DNA of 64,000 nt, from NCBI RefSeq assembly GCF_002117485.1, contig NZ_CP021030.1:871001-935000 (forward strand), in the 5' to 3' direction. Both the position numbers and the translations under genes were made by a program. Shown piece by piece: positions 47,304 through 55,807 of the stretch (position 1 is its first letter; the number at the start of each line of letters is the position of its first letter). The stretch comes from Rhizobium sp. NXC14 (GTDB taxonomy: Bacteria; Pseudomonadota; Alphaproteobacteria; Rhizobiales; Rhizobiaceae). The notes beneath the pieces are model-generated. The model did no database searches, was not told the DNA's origin, and saw only the letters and a program-made list of their open reading frames with translations.

Positions 47304-48482
47304 GTGTTGCGTCGAAAGAGCCCTTCCCGTAGCAAGCTGCGTCTTCTTCCCGAGAACTGGGTGTCGCCCGTCATCTTCGGACTTGCCGGCTGGCTGATCT
47401 TCCCGAGCGTTGCCTCCCACGCCGATCTCGCCACCATGCTTGCCGGTCTCGACCGTGAGGGGGAGAGCTGGCGCATGGTGCTGACCAATTCGCCGGCCGG
47501 CTCCATCCATCAGGCCGAGCTCGCCTTCGCCGATCCGGCAGCGACCGGCTCGATCGCCTCAGGCGCCGGCATGGTGCTGCCCGACGGCCGCAAGGTGGCT
47601 TTTACGGCCAAGGACAAGGGGCACGAGGACACGCCGGACGAGGACCGGGTCATTCGCGGCACGAAGAAGGGCCGCGTCGTCGCCATCGAGAAGATGCAGC
47701 CGCCGAAAGACTTTTCCGCCGGCTCCATTCTTGAGCGCACCAAGATGCTGTTCACTCCGAATTTCGATCTCAAGGACAGGTCGGCTTTCGTCAAGCCGAA
47801 GATCCAGGGTAGGGAAATCGAGATCGCCACCTCTTTCTATAGGAAACAGCCGGTGAGGCCGGAGGTCGGCGTGCCGGCGATGCTCGCAAGCCTCGTCACC
47901 AGCAACAAGGCCGACGTGCTTGCCACCGCCTATGCGCCGGCGGCACCGGATTATGCCCGCCACTCGCCGTTCGATTCGATCCTGACCGAACCGGAAAGCG
48001 GCCGCTTCGTCCCCCAGATCGGTCCGGGCGACCACGCCTGGGCCGCAAGCGTGCTGCCGCCGAGCGTCTTTTCCGCCCGCGAGCAGCAATGCCTTGCCTC
48101 AGGCATATATTTCGAGGCGCGCGGGGAGTCGGTGAAGGGCCAGGCGGCCGTCGCCCAGGTCATACTCAACCGCGTTCGCAACCCCGCCTATCCCAAGAGC
48201 ATCTGCGGCGTCGTCTACCAGAACGAGGATTGGCGCAACCGCTGCCAGTTTTCCTTCGCCTGCGACGCCATCAAGGACCGGGTGAATTCGCAATATCACT
48301 GGCGGGTCGCCCGCGATGTGGCCATGGCGGTGACATCAGGCAGGATCTGGCTGCCGCAGGTGGGTTCGGCGACGCACTACCATGCCGTTTACGTCCGCCC
48401 GAAATGGGCAAAGACCATGGAAAAGGTCGGGCGCATCGGTCTTCACGTCTTCTATCGCACCTATGGCGGCGGCTGGAGCTGA
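47304..48482 (+). CDS. SleB-type cell wall hydrolase
   Basis: A 392-residue protein with a hydrophobic N-terminal segment (VSPVIFGLAGWLIFPSVASH, residues about 20-39) acting as signal anchor, a long middle region of unknown fold, and a C-terminal hydrolase_2/SleB domain (residues about 262-385): CLASGIYFEARGESVKGQA with the catalytic Glu, VILNRVRNPAYPKSICGVVY and CQFSFACD. The family cleaves peptidoglycan as spore-cortex lytic enzyme relatives; in rhizobia the role is likely wall remodelling. The start is GTG at 47304 or TTG at 47307, which fits the upstream GGAG slightly better. Confidence 0.86.
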   Translation: MLRRKSPSRSKLRLLPENWVSPVIFGLAGWLIFPSVASHADLATMLAGLDREGESWRMVLTNSPAGSIHQAELAFADPAATGSIASGAGMVLPDGRKVAFTAKDKGHEDTPDEDRVIRGTKKGRVVAIEKMQPPKDFSAGSILERTKMLFTPNFDLKDRSAFVKPKIQGREIEIATSFYRKQPVRPEVGVPAMLASLVTSNKADVLATAYAPAAPDYARHSPFDSILTEPESGRFVPQIGPGDHAWAASVLPPSVFSAREQQCLASGIYFEARGESVKGQAAVAQVILNRVRNPAYPKSICGVVYQNEDWRNRCQFSFACDAIKDRVNSQYHWRVARDVAMAVTSGRIWLPQVGSATHYHAVYVRPKWAKTMEKVGRIGLHVFYRTYGGGWS

Positions 48483-48753
48483 GAGAAGGCGTTGGGCGAT
48501 GCCGATTTTCCGCCCCCAAAAGCGGATTCTTTCCGTCGAATTTGCGCGCTCGGCCGGAAATCGACTTATCCCTTTGATTTCACAAATTTATTTTCTGGCT
48601 GGACAGAAGCCGTCTACGCCTTGACTATACCAAGCCCTAAAACTATGTTGCGCGCGACTTCAGAACGGGCCGGAAGGTTCTCAACCTTCGCGTCCGGGGT
48701 CCGAATGACCGGGGTAGCGGGAGTGCGGGCGACGGGCAGGCGAGGAGAGATCC

Positions 48754-49089
48754 ATGGCGGACGACCGCGAGGAAAGTCTTGAGAAGCGCCGTGCGCAGCT
48801 GGAAGCGGAACTCGCGACCAAGCGCGTAGAGGCGAAAGTGGAAGAGGCAAGCGAAGCCCGCGCCGAGGAAAGCCGCAAAGGTTATGCCCAGGCGATGAAG
48901 CTTTCCAGCGAGTTCATTTCCGCGATCGTCGTCGGCGCCGTCCTTGGCTATCTTCTCGACCGTTTTGTTGGCACGGCGCCTTGGGGGTTGATTGTTCTTC
49001 TGCTTCTCGGATTCTGTGCCGGCGTTCTGAACGTGCTGCGTTCTGCGGGGGTGGTGGCCCACCCTCTGGACAAGGACGACAAGAAATAG
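48754..49089 (+). CDS. atpI: ATP synthase assembly protein AtpI
   Basis: A 111-residue protein: an N-terminal charged coiled coil (LEKRRAQLEAELATKRVEAK) then two transmembrane helices (FISAIVVGAVLGYLLDRFVG and WGLIVLLLLGFCAGVLNVLR) of the AtpI/AtpQ-R type. It assists c-ring assembly and possibly Mg2+ supply. It is the first gene of the F0 cluster, 63 bases before atpB. GAGGAGAG lies upstream of the ATG. Confidence 0.9.
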   Translation: MADDREESLEKRRAQLEAELATKRVEAKVEEASEARAEESRKGYAQAMKLSSEFISAIVVGAVLGYLLDRFVGTAPWGLIVLLLLGFCAGVLNVLRSAGVVAHPLDKDDKK

Positions 49090-49152
49090 GGGGCCGGTCC
49101 CGGTCCAGTGCAATGACCCCGCGTCCTGCGGGCCAAAGAGAGAGAACAAGCG

Positions 49153-49905
49153 GTGTCTAACGATCCGACTCATCAGTTCCTGATCCAGAAGATTGTGCCG
49201 ATCGAAATCGGCGGAATTGATTTTTCGTTCACCAACGCATCGCTCTTCATGGTCGCTTCGGCAGCCGTTGCCGCAGGCTTCCTTTATTTCTCGACCTCGA
49301 ACCGCGCCATCGTGCCCGGCCGTTCGCAGTCGGTCGCGGAAATGTCCTATGAATTCATCGCCAACATGCTGAAGGAGGGCGCGGGCAAGCAGGGGATGAA
49401 GTTCTTCCCGCTGGTCTTTTCGCTCTTCATGTTCGTGCTGACGGCGAACCTGCTCGGCATGTTCCCCTATTTCTTCACGATCACCAGCCAGATCATCGTC
49501 ACCTTCGCGCTGGCGATTCTCGTCATCGGTACGGTGCTCGCTTACGGTTTCTATAAGCACGGCTTCCACTTCCTGAATGTCTTCGTGCCCTCGGGCGTGC
49601 CCGGCATATTGCTGCCGCTGGTCGTCTCGATCGAAATCATTTCCTTCCTGTCCCGTCCGATTTCGCTCTCCGTTCGTCTTTTCGCCAACATGCTCGCCGG
49701 TCACATCACGCTGAAGGTGTTCGCAGGCTTCGTCGCCTCGCTTGGAACCCTCGGTGCGGTCGGTGTCGGCGGCGCCGTTCTTCCTCTCATCATGACCGTC
49801 GCCCTGACCGGTCTCGAGTTCCTCGTCGCCTTCCTTCAGGCTTACGTCTTCGCGGTGCTGACTTGCATGTACCTCAACGACGCAATCCATCCGGGCGGGC
49901 ACTAA
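49153..49905 (+). CDS. atpB: ATP synthase F0 subunit a
   Basis: The 250-residue membrane subunit that forms the proton half-channels against the c-ring. The essential arginine is in [19 protein letters not shown] near residue 176, and [22 protein letters not shown] and [20 protein letters not shown] are conserved. The start is GTG at 49153 with a GAGAGAGAA stretch upstream. Confidence 0.96.
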   Translation: MSNDPTHQFLIQKIVPIEIGGIDFSFTNASLFMVASAAVAAGFLYFSTSNRAIVPGRSQSVAEMSYEFIANMLKEGAGKQGMKFFPLVFSLFMFVLTANLLGMFPYFFTITSQIIVTFALAILVIGTVLAYGFYKHGFHFLNVFVPSGVPGILLPLVVSIEIISFLSRPISLSVRLFANMLAGHITLKVFAGFVASLGTLGAVGVGGAVLPLIMTVALTGLEFLVAFLQAYVFAVLTCMYLNDAIHPGGH

Positions 49906-49973
49906 GGATAACGACAACGACGTCTCCAGGGCGTCAGTCATTCGCCGCAACAACCATTTCAAAGGAGTTCAAC

Positions 49974-50201
49974 ATGGAAGCGGAAGCAGCAAAGTTCATC
50001 GGTGCAGGCCTGGCTTGCTTTGGTATGGCCGGTACGGCTCTCGGCCTCGGCAATATCTTCGGCAGCTACCTCTCCGGCGCTCTGCGCAATCCGTCTGCCG
50101 CTGACAGCCAGTTCGGCCGTCTGGTATTCGGCTTCGCCGTTACGGAAGCTCTGGGCATCTTCTCGCTGCTCGTCGCTCTCCTCCTCCTCTTCGCTGTCTG
50201 A
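49974..50201 (+). CDS. atpE: ATP synthase F0 subunit c
   Basis: The 75-residue proteolipid of the proton-driven rotor ring. It is a two-helix hairpin with a polar loop (LRNPSA) and the ion-binding glutamate in [20 protein letters not shown] near residue 58. AAAGGAG lies six bases before the ATG at 49974, which fixes the start. The frame is open further upstream into atpB but that part is not used. Confidence 0.97.
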   Translation: MEAEAAKFIGAGLACFGMAGTALGLGNIFGSYLSGALRNPSAADSQFGRLVFGFAVTEALGIFSLLVALLLLFAV

Positions 50202-50278
50202 TATCGGCGAATAGATGGATCACGGCCTGCGACCGCAAGCCGTGATCCTTTGCATTTGCAGTCCACCTGGAGGTGAGC

Positions 50279-50902
50279 ATGTTTTTTGTGACCCCGGCTT
50301 ACGCTGAAGAAGCACCGGCGGCAGCGACCGGCACGGATGCGCATGCCGCTCCGGCCGCAGGCGAGGTCCATACCGAGACCGGTGTTGCCGAAGGCGAACA
50401 CGCCCGCGGCCCGTTCCCGCCTTTCGATTCGACGACCTACGCCTCCCAGCTGCTCTGGCTGGTGATTACGTTCGGCGTCTTCTACCTCCTTATGCAAAAG
50501 GTCATTGCGCCGCGCATCGGGGCCATCCTCGACCAGCGCCACACGCGCATCTCCCAGGACCTGGAAGAAGCAGGCCGCCTGAAGGCGGAAGCCGATGCCG
50601 CCGTCGAGACCTATGAAGGCGAACTGGCCGCTGCCCGCGCCAAATCCCACGCGATCGGTTCCGCCGCCCGCGACGCCGCCAAGGTCAAGGCCGAAGAGGA
50701 TCGCCGCACCGTCGAGGCCAGCCTGTCGGAAAAGATCAAGGCTGCGGAAGCCCGGATCGCCGACATCAAGGCCAAGGCCTTCGCCGACGTCGGCACCATT
50801 GCCGAGGAAACGGCAGCCGCCGTCGTCGAACAGCTGATCGGCAGCAGCGCTGCGCAGGCAGATGTCGCCGCCGCCGTCGCGGCCGCCAAGAAGGAGGCTT
50901 GA
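50279..50902 (+). CDS. atpF2: ATP synthase F0 subunit b'
   Basis: A 207-residue second-type b subunit (often called AtpG or AtpX) found in alphaproteobacteria together with b. An N-terminal Ala/Pro/His-rich stretch (about 45 residues) precedes one membrane helix, [20 protein letters not shown] near residue 55, and a long coiled coil that forms the peripheral stalk. GGAGG at 50269-50273 is five bases before the ATG at 50279, which decides for this start over a GTG at 50273. Confidence 0.92.
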   Translation: MFFVTPAYAEEAPAAATGTDAHAAPAAGEVHTETGVAEGEHARGPFPPFDSTTYASQLLWLVITFGVFYLLMQKVIAPRIGAILDQRHTRISQDLEEAGRLKAEADAAVETYEGELAAARAKSHAIGSAARDAAKVKAEEDRRTVEASLSEKIKAAEARIADIKAKAFADVGTIAEETAAAVVEQLIGSSAAQADVAAAVAAAKKEA

Positions 50903-50905
50903 TCG

Positions 50906-51397
50906 ATGGAATTTCATTTCGACGCGACTTTCTTCGCCTTTGTCGGCCTCGTCCTCTTTCTGGCGCTGGTCGTCTATCTGAAGGTTCCGGGCATGATGGC
51001 ACGCTCGCTTGACGACCGCGCCGACCAGATCCGCAATGAATTGGCCGAAGCCAAGCGCCTGCGCGAGGAAGCCCAGCATCTGCTCGCTGAATACCAGCGC
51101 AAGCGCAAGGAAGCGGAAGCGGAAGCGGCCCATATCGTTGCCGCCGCTGAGCGCGAAGCCGAGATGCTGACCGCCGAGGCGAAGAAGAAGACGGAAGAAT
51201 TCGTCGCCAACCGCACGGCGCTCTCGGAGCAGAAGATCAAGCAGGCCGAGGCCGATGCGATGAAGGCGGTGCGTTCCGCCGCCGTCGACCTTGCCATCGC
51301 GGCCGCAGAAACGGTGCTCGCCAAGAAGGCCGACGGCAAGGTCCAGTCCGAGCTCTTCGGCAACGCCGTCGGACAGGTCAAGACACGGCTCAACTGA
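50906..51397 (+). CDS. atpF: ATP synthase F0 subunit b
   Basis: A 163-residue peripheral-stalk subunit with one N-terminal membrane helix (FFAFVGLVLFLALVVYLKV) and a long charged coiled coil (residues about 35-150). It starts four bases after the b' stop. With it the F0 set is complete; the F1 genes are not in this window. A strong terminator follows directly. Confidence 0.95.
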   Translation: MEFHFDATFFAFVGLVLFLALVVYLKVPGMMARSLDDRADQIRNELAEAKRLREEAQHLLAEYQRKRKEAEAEAAHIVAAAEREAEMLTAEAKKKTEEFVANRTALSEQKIKQAEADAMKAVRSAAVDLAIAAAETVLAKKADGKVQSELFGNAVGQVKTRLN

Positions 51398-51418
51398 GCA
51401 GTATCGACTGGAATAAGG

Positions 51419-51446
51419 AAAGGCCGGGCATGTCCCGGCCTTTTTC
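51419..51446 (+). terminator. Terminator of the F0 ATP synthase operon
   Basis: AAAGGCCGGG (51419-51428) faces CCCGGCCTTT with a 5-base loop, followed by TTTTTCTTT. It lies 22 bases after the atpF stop. Confidence 0.92.
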
Positions 51447-51516
51447 TTTGGTGATAAGGCCTGTTCTTTGCTTGGCCTCGTGCGGAGGCAGCGCAGCGTC
51501 CCTGCTCCGGCGTCCG

Positions 51517-51728
51517 CCCCTCATCGGGCTGCCGCCACCTTCCCGCTTGCAGGGAGAAGGGGACATGCAGCAACCTTTCTGTCCCTTCCACTCTGTCCTT
51601 TTGCAGCTCGCTCTCGGATGGCCTTACGAGTGGACGTGTCTGCGAGAGCTAGACTAAGGGGAACGGAGAGGGCGGTATATCCCCTTCTCCCGCATGCGGG
51701 GAGAAGGTGGCGGCAGCCGGATGAGGGG
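51517..51728. repeat. Paired inverted RIME-like intergenic element
   Basis: Two related units lie in opposite orientation: CCCCTCATC-GGGCTGCCGCCACCTTCCCGC (51517-51562) and CCCCTTCTCCCGCATGCGGG with GGTGGCGGCAGCCGGATGAG (51681-51728). The second contains a hairpin TTCTCCCGCATGCGGGGAGAA. The spacer of about 118 bases holds no gene. The pair separates atpF from the convergent rnhB. It matches the composite at 2407-2563. Confidence 0.72.
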
Positions 51729-51774
51729 CTGATCGCCAGTCCAAAGGCGGAATATGCCGATCTTTTTTCGGCGA

Positions 51775-52464
51775 CTATTCCGAAAGCAGTTCGTCCATCT
51801 CAGGCTCGTCGCCGTCCTTCCGCAGTGGCCGAAAGCTCATCCGGTGCAGGGAGCAGGGGCCGTGCTGTTCAATGCCGGCGCGGTGCTGCGCCGTGCCGTA
51901 GCCGGCGTGGGCCGCAAAACCGTAATCGGGAAATACATGATGCGCCCGCGCCATCATCCGATCGCGCGTCACCTTGGCGACGATAGAGGCGGCGGCGATA
52001 GAAACCGAGCGGGCGTCACCCTTGACCACGGCCTGTCCTGGGCAATCGAGGCCGGGCGGCACATCAAGCCCATCTGTCAGGACGTAGCTTGCGGGAATGG
52101 CGAGGCTGCAGATGGCGCGGCGCATCGCATCCAGGCTTGCCTTGCGTATGTCCGTTTCGTCGATCCGGGTCGAGCTGGAGGAGGCGATGGAAACCGTCGC
52201 GGTCGCCAGGATCTGCACGAAGAGTTCTTCGCGCCGCTGCGCCGAGAGCTGCTTGGAATCGTTGAGGCCTTCAGGGATGCGCTTCGGATCGAGGATGACC
52301 GCAGCGGCCACCACGGGCCCCGCCAGCGGCCCGCGGCCTGCCTCGTCGGCGCCGGCGACCGGCCAGTGGCCGGCCTTGCGGGCTTTGAGCTCAAGCTTGA
52401 AATCCGGCACGAGAGGGACCGTGTCGAAAAGCAGGGGAGAATCGGGTGGCGTGCGACGTTTCAT
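51775..52464 (-). CDS. rnhB: Ribonuclease HII
   Basis: A 229-residue endonuclease cutting RNA in RNA/DNA hybrids and at single ribonucleotides. The catalytic acidic residues are in [20 protein letters not shown] near residue 32 (Asp-Glu) and in [30 protein letters not shown] and [17 protein letters not shown] are family hallmarks. The start [14 protein letters not shown] at 52464 is preferred. It is downstream of the radical SAM gene on the same strand, with 167 bases between. Confidence 0.94.
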   Translation of the reverse strand: MKRRTPPDSPLLFDTVPLVPDFKLELKARKAGHWPVAGADEAGRGPLAGPVVAAAVILDPKRIPEGLNDSKQLSAQRREELFVQILATATVSIASSSSTRIDETDIRKASLDAMRRAICSLAIPASYVLTDGLDVPPGLDCPGQAVVKGDARSVSIAAASIVAKVTRDRMMARAHHVFPDYGFAAHAGYGTAQHRAGIEQHGPCSLHRMSFRPLRKDGDEPEMDELLSE

Positions 52465-52631
52465 GCGGCTGAACCTCGCACGCCAACCCGATTTCCCGCA
52501 AGTCCCCGGATCAGGGCGGCGGCCGGGGACGGTCCGGCGGATGGAGGCGGTCAGGGCCATCCGCGGAAATTGCGCTCGGGGCTCGAAAACAGGGCGGATT
52601 TTCTGAGCAGCCGATGCGCAAGCTTAAAAAA

Positions 52632-53789
52632 TCAGAGCAGAGACAGCTGTACGCCGCTGCCATCCGGTGGCACGAACAGATCGTCGCGCAACGGCACGCT
52701 GCGGCGTGTCAGCTCGAAGCGTCTCGCCGCCATTTCGAAGCGCCGGGCGATCTGCCAGGCATAGGGACCGGCGCCCTTCATGCGCTTGCCGAATTCGGCG
52801 TCGTAATCCTTGCCGCCGCGCATCGAGCGCACCAGCGACATCACGTGCCGGTAACGATCGGGATAGTGCTGCAGCAACCAGTCGCGAAAGAGCGGGCTGA
52901 CTTCAAGCGGCAGCCTGAGGATGACATAACTCGCCTCGGTCGCGCCGGCAGCCTTCGCCGATTCCAGAATGCGCTCCAATTCGTGGTCGTTCAGCGCCGG
53001 GATCAGCGGAGCGGCCATGACGGCAGTCTGAATCCCTGCCTCAGACAGCGCATGAATGGTCTCCAGCCGTCGCGGCGGCGTGGCGGCGCGCGGTTCCATC
53101 GCCCGGGCAAGCTTGCGGTCGAGCGTGGTGACCGAGATGCCGACGCGCACCAGGTTCTTGCCGGCCATCTCCTGCAGAATGTCGAGATCGCGCAGGATCA
53201 TCGCCGACTTGGTGACGATCGACACCGGATGGTTCGCCTTGTTCAGCACCTCGAGGATGCCGCGCATAATGCGCCATTCCTTCTCGATCGGTTGATAGGG
53301 GTCGGTATTGGTGCCGATCGCGATCACCCTCACCTTGTACCCCGGCTTGGCGAGCTCCCGCTCCAAGAGCTTCGCCGCATCGGGCTTGGCGAAGAGCTTC
53401 GTCTCGAAATCGAGCCCCGCCGAAAGCCCCATATAGGCGTGCGTCGGGCGGGCGAAACAATAGATGCAGCCGTGCTCGCAGCCGCGATAGGGATTGATCG
53501 AGCGGTCGAAGGAAAGGTCCGGCGATTCATTGCGTGTAATCGCGGTGCGCGGCTTTTCGATCTGAACCACGGTCTTGAACGGTGGCAGTTCTTCCAGCGT
53601 CTGCCAACCGTCGTCGAAGGTCTCCCGCTGCAGCGCTTCGAACCGGCCTGTTGGGTTCAGTCCCGCTCCACGCCCGCGCCGCCGGTCAACCTCGACCCGA
53701 AGACCGGAGGACACGATCATCGCATCGGCAATATCTGCCGTATTGGCAGGCGCGAATGCGGCCTGCCCTGCCAGGGACTGCTCTCTCAT
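52632..53789 (-). CDS. PA0069-type radical SAM protein
   Basis: A 385-residue protein with the SAM/4Fe-4S motif CEHGCIYCFARPTHAYMG near residue 104. The surrounding SPDLSFDRSINPYRG and IAIGTNTDPYQPIEKEWRIM are diagnostic of the SplB/PA0069-like group. Family members are proposed DNA-photoproduct-lyase relatives, but the function is not established. No partner gene is evident beyond rnhB downstream; a link to nucleic-acid repair is only suggested by that position. Confidence 0.9.
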   Translation of the reverse strand: MREQSLAGQAAFAPANTADIADAMIVSSGLRVEVDRRRGRGAGLNPTGRFEALQRETFDDGWQTLEELPPFKTVVQIEKPRTAITRNESPDLSFDRSINPYRGCEHGCIYCFARPTHAYMGLSAGLDFETKLFAKPDAAKLLERELAKPGYKVRVIAIGTNTDPYQPIEKEWRIMRGILEVLNKANHPVSIVTKSAMILRDLDILQEMAGKNLVRVGISVTTLDRKLARAMEPRAATPPRRLETIHALSEAGIQTAVMAAPLIPALNDHELERILESAKAAGATEASYVILRLPLEVSPLFRDWLLQHYPDRYRHVMSLVRSMRGGKDYDAEFGKRMKGAGPYAWQIARRFEMAARRFELTRRSVPLRDDLFVPPDGSGVQLSLL

Positions 53790-53929
53790 CGGATTCTCCC
53801 GCAGCGGAAAGCCGTTGTCTCCGCCCGTTTGTGATGATTAAATTCCTATCGATAAAACGAGAACAATGCAAGAACAAAATACGCAAAACGGTGCTGGCAA
53901 AAAATTGTGCGGCGCATTATGAATAGTCG

Positions 53930-54448
53930 ATGTTGACGGTTGTTCTCGAATGCCAGGATCAGGAATCCGAACTGGCGCAGACCTTATCGGTATTGGTGGC
54001 AGGCGCGGTGGAAGGGCTCGTCAGCGATGTGATCGTGCTCGATCACGGCTCGCGAGACGGCACCTCGCGGGTCGCCGACGCCGCCGGCTGCCGGTTCCAT
54101 TCACAATGGGATATCAAGGACATCGTGCGCTCCGCCCGAGGCGAATGGCTGCTCTTTATCGAGCCGGGCGCCAGGCCGCAGGCCGGCTGGATCGATGAGA
54201 TCGCCGAATATGTGGCGCTGAATAAGACACCAGCGCGCTTTGCCGCCTCGCGCGGCTATCGACGCCCGTTCTTCCAGCGTGTTGCCCGCGGTCGACCGCC
54301 GCTGGAGCTTGGCTTGTTGATGCCGAAGAACCTGGCGCTCGCCGCTGCCAGAAGCGGGATGCCTGTTGCCGACTTCGCCAAGGGCCAGAAGCCGCGCAAG
54401 CTTGCAAGTGAATTGATTCCTTCCTGGGTGGCGCGTGCCACGCGGTAG
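53930..54448 (+). CDS. Short glycosyltransferase-like protein
   Basis: A 172-residue protein resembling the N-terminal half of a family 2 (GT-A) glycosyltransferase: MLTVVLECQDQESELAQTLS, then VIVLDHGSRDGTSRVADAAG near residue 37, and ARGEWLLFIEPGARPQAGWI near residue 69. The donor-binding Asp pair usually found as DxD is replaced by FIEPGA, and the acceptor half is missing, so activity as a sugar transferase is uncertain. It is flanked on the right by repeats. Its length could reflect truncation or a small stand-alone family seen in rhizobia. Confidence 0.75.
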   Translation: MLTVVLECQDQESELAQTLSVLVAGAVEGLVSDVIVLDHGSRDGTSRVADAAGCRFHSQWDIKDIVRSARGEWLLFIEPGARPQAGWIDEIAEYVALNKTPARFAASRGYRRPFFQRVARGRPPLELGLLMPKNLALAAARSGMPVADFAKGQKPRKLASELIPSWVARATR

Positions 54449-54486
54449 AATGCCCATCGCTGCATCGAGCCTGTCTGAGAGATTGT

Positions 54487-54613
54487 CCCTCTCCTAACCC
54501 TCTCCCCGTAAAAGCGGGGCGAGGGGACGTGCCCAGTGCAACGTCGAGATGGAGGAAGCCGGTGCGGCATATCCCCTTCGCCCGCAAGGGGGAAGGTGGC
54601 GGCAGCCGGATGG
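54487..54613. repeat. Paired RIME-like intergenic palindromes
   Basis: CCCTCTCCCCG (54498-54508) faces CGGGGCGAGGG (54515-54525) with a 6-base loop. A second unit, CCCCTTCGCCCGCAAGGGGG with AAGGTGGCGGCAGCCGGATG (54571-54613), matches the unit at 51681-51728. The rest of the gap 54449-54818 holds no gene that can be supported. Confidence 0.7.
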
Positions 54614-54818
54614 CTGGTCTCGTCGCAAGCGCGCTTTGGTGATTACGTCCCGCCATCGTGCAAAGATGGCGCCCAATCGGATTTCGCGCTATACTTCACC
54701 TATGGCGCCGCCGAAGCGCCGCGCTTCGCAACGGATGCCGTGGAATGCCGGTGAACGGCAGAACAGGTCGGCGAAAAATCTCCTCTTCTGCCGGGTTTCC
54801 GGCGAAAGGAGGTGCGTC

Positions 54819-55175
54819 ATGCCAAGCGGTAGGATTTACCGCATGCGCGGTAGGATCTGCGGCGTACGCGGTAGGATCTACGGCCTGCTGGCCGTCATAT
54901 TGCCGACATTGGTGATCGCGCATCCGAATTCGGCAGCATCGCAGACGATGCTCAGTTGCGCAGGCCGACCCGACGTCATCAGTTTCCTCGACAGGAATTT
55001 CGGTGAGAAGCTCACCGCCGTCGGCCTGATCAACCAAAACGCCGTTCTCGAGGTCTATGCCGCCAAAAGCGGCACCTGGACGCTCGTCGTCACGGATGTC
55101 CACGGCATAAGTTGCATTCTGCTGTCGGGTGATGGCTGGGATTCGATGCCGGCTCTGCCGGGCATTGCCACATAA
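54819..55175 (+). CDS. Small exported protein of unknown function with triplicated N-terminal heptad
   Basis: A 118-residue protein. AAAGGAGG at 54805-54812 sits six bases before the ATG at 54819 and fixes the start. The first 25 residues are MPSGRIYRMRGRICGVRGRI and more, in which GRI-x-x-x-R type heptads are encoded by three 21-base tandem copies (54828-54890). A hydrophobic signal segment follows (YGLLAVILPTLVIAHP) with probable cleavage near AAS-QT. The mature part of about 75 residues (LSCAGRPDVISFLDRNFGEK, WTLVVTDVHGISCILLSGD) has two cysteines and resembles small periplasmic proteins of rhizobia, but I do not recognise the family. Confidence 0.78.
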   Translation: MPSGRIYRMRGRICGVRGRIYGLLAVILPTLVIAHPNSAASQTMLSCAGRPDVISFLDRNFGEKLTAVGLINQNAVLEVYAAKSGTWTLVVTDVHGISCILLSGDGWDSMPALPGIAT

Positions 55176-55255
55176 CACAGGCCAGCGCGTCGGCCTCGAA
55201 AGTCTAAATCAGGTTTTCGACGGCGCGACCGCGGCACTGTAACGGCAGCGCCAGT

Positions 55256-55807
55256 CTATTTCTTTGCGCCGCGTTTCAGATGCTCGTCCAGGCGCGGCAT
55301 GATCTCGACGAAGTTGCAAGGCACGCTGCGATAGTCGAGCTGTGCTTTCAATATGCCGTCCCAGGCGTCCCGGCAGGCACCGGGCGAGCCGGGCAGGGCG
55401 AAGATGAAGGTGGAGTTGGCAACGCCCGCGGTGGCGCGCGACTGGATTGTCGCCGTGCCGATCTTGTCATAGGAGATACGGTGGAAGACAGCGGAAAAGC
55501 CATCCATGCGCTTTTCGAACAGCGGCTCCAGCGCCTCGGGCGTCACGTCTCGGCCGGTAAAGCCGGTGCCGCCCGTGGTGATAACGACATCGATCTCATC
55601 CCGCTCGGTCCAGGCTTTGACCTGAGCGGCGATTTTCTCCCGGTCATCGGGCACGATCGCCCGCTCGACCAGCATGTGGCCGGCCTCGGCGATCCGCACC
55701 GCCAGCGTATCGCCGGACTTGTCCGTCTCCGGCGTGCGCGTATCCGAGACGGTGAGGACGGCTATGCCGACGGCGATGAAGGGCCGTTTTTCGTCCAAAC
55801 CTGCCAT
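55256..55807 (-). CDS. moaB: Molybdenum cofactor biosynthesis protein MoaB
   Basis: A 183-residue MogA/MoaB-fold protein that binds or adenylylates molybdopterin. VLTVSDTRTPETDKSGD near residue 18, VITTGGTGFTGRDVTPEAL near residue 75 and FALPGSPGACRDAWDGIL near residue 136 are conserved. The ATG at 55807 overlaps the ispE stop by one base (TGATG); a GTG at 55810 is also possible. It is the second gene of an ispE-moaB pair. Confidence 0.93.
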   Translation of the reverse strand: MAGLDEKRPFIAVGIAVLTVSDTRTPETDKSGDTLAVRIAEAGHMLVERAIVPDDREKIAAQVKAWTERDEIDVVITTGGTGFTGRDVTPEALEPLFEKRMDGFSAVFHRISYDKIGTATIQSRATAGVANSTFIFALPGSPGACRDAWDGILKAQLDYRSVPCNFVEIMPRLDEHLKRGAKK

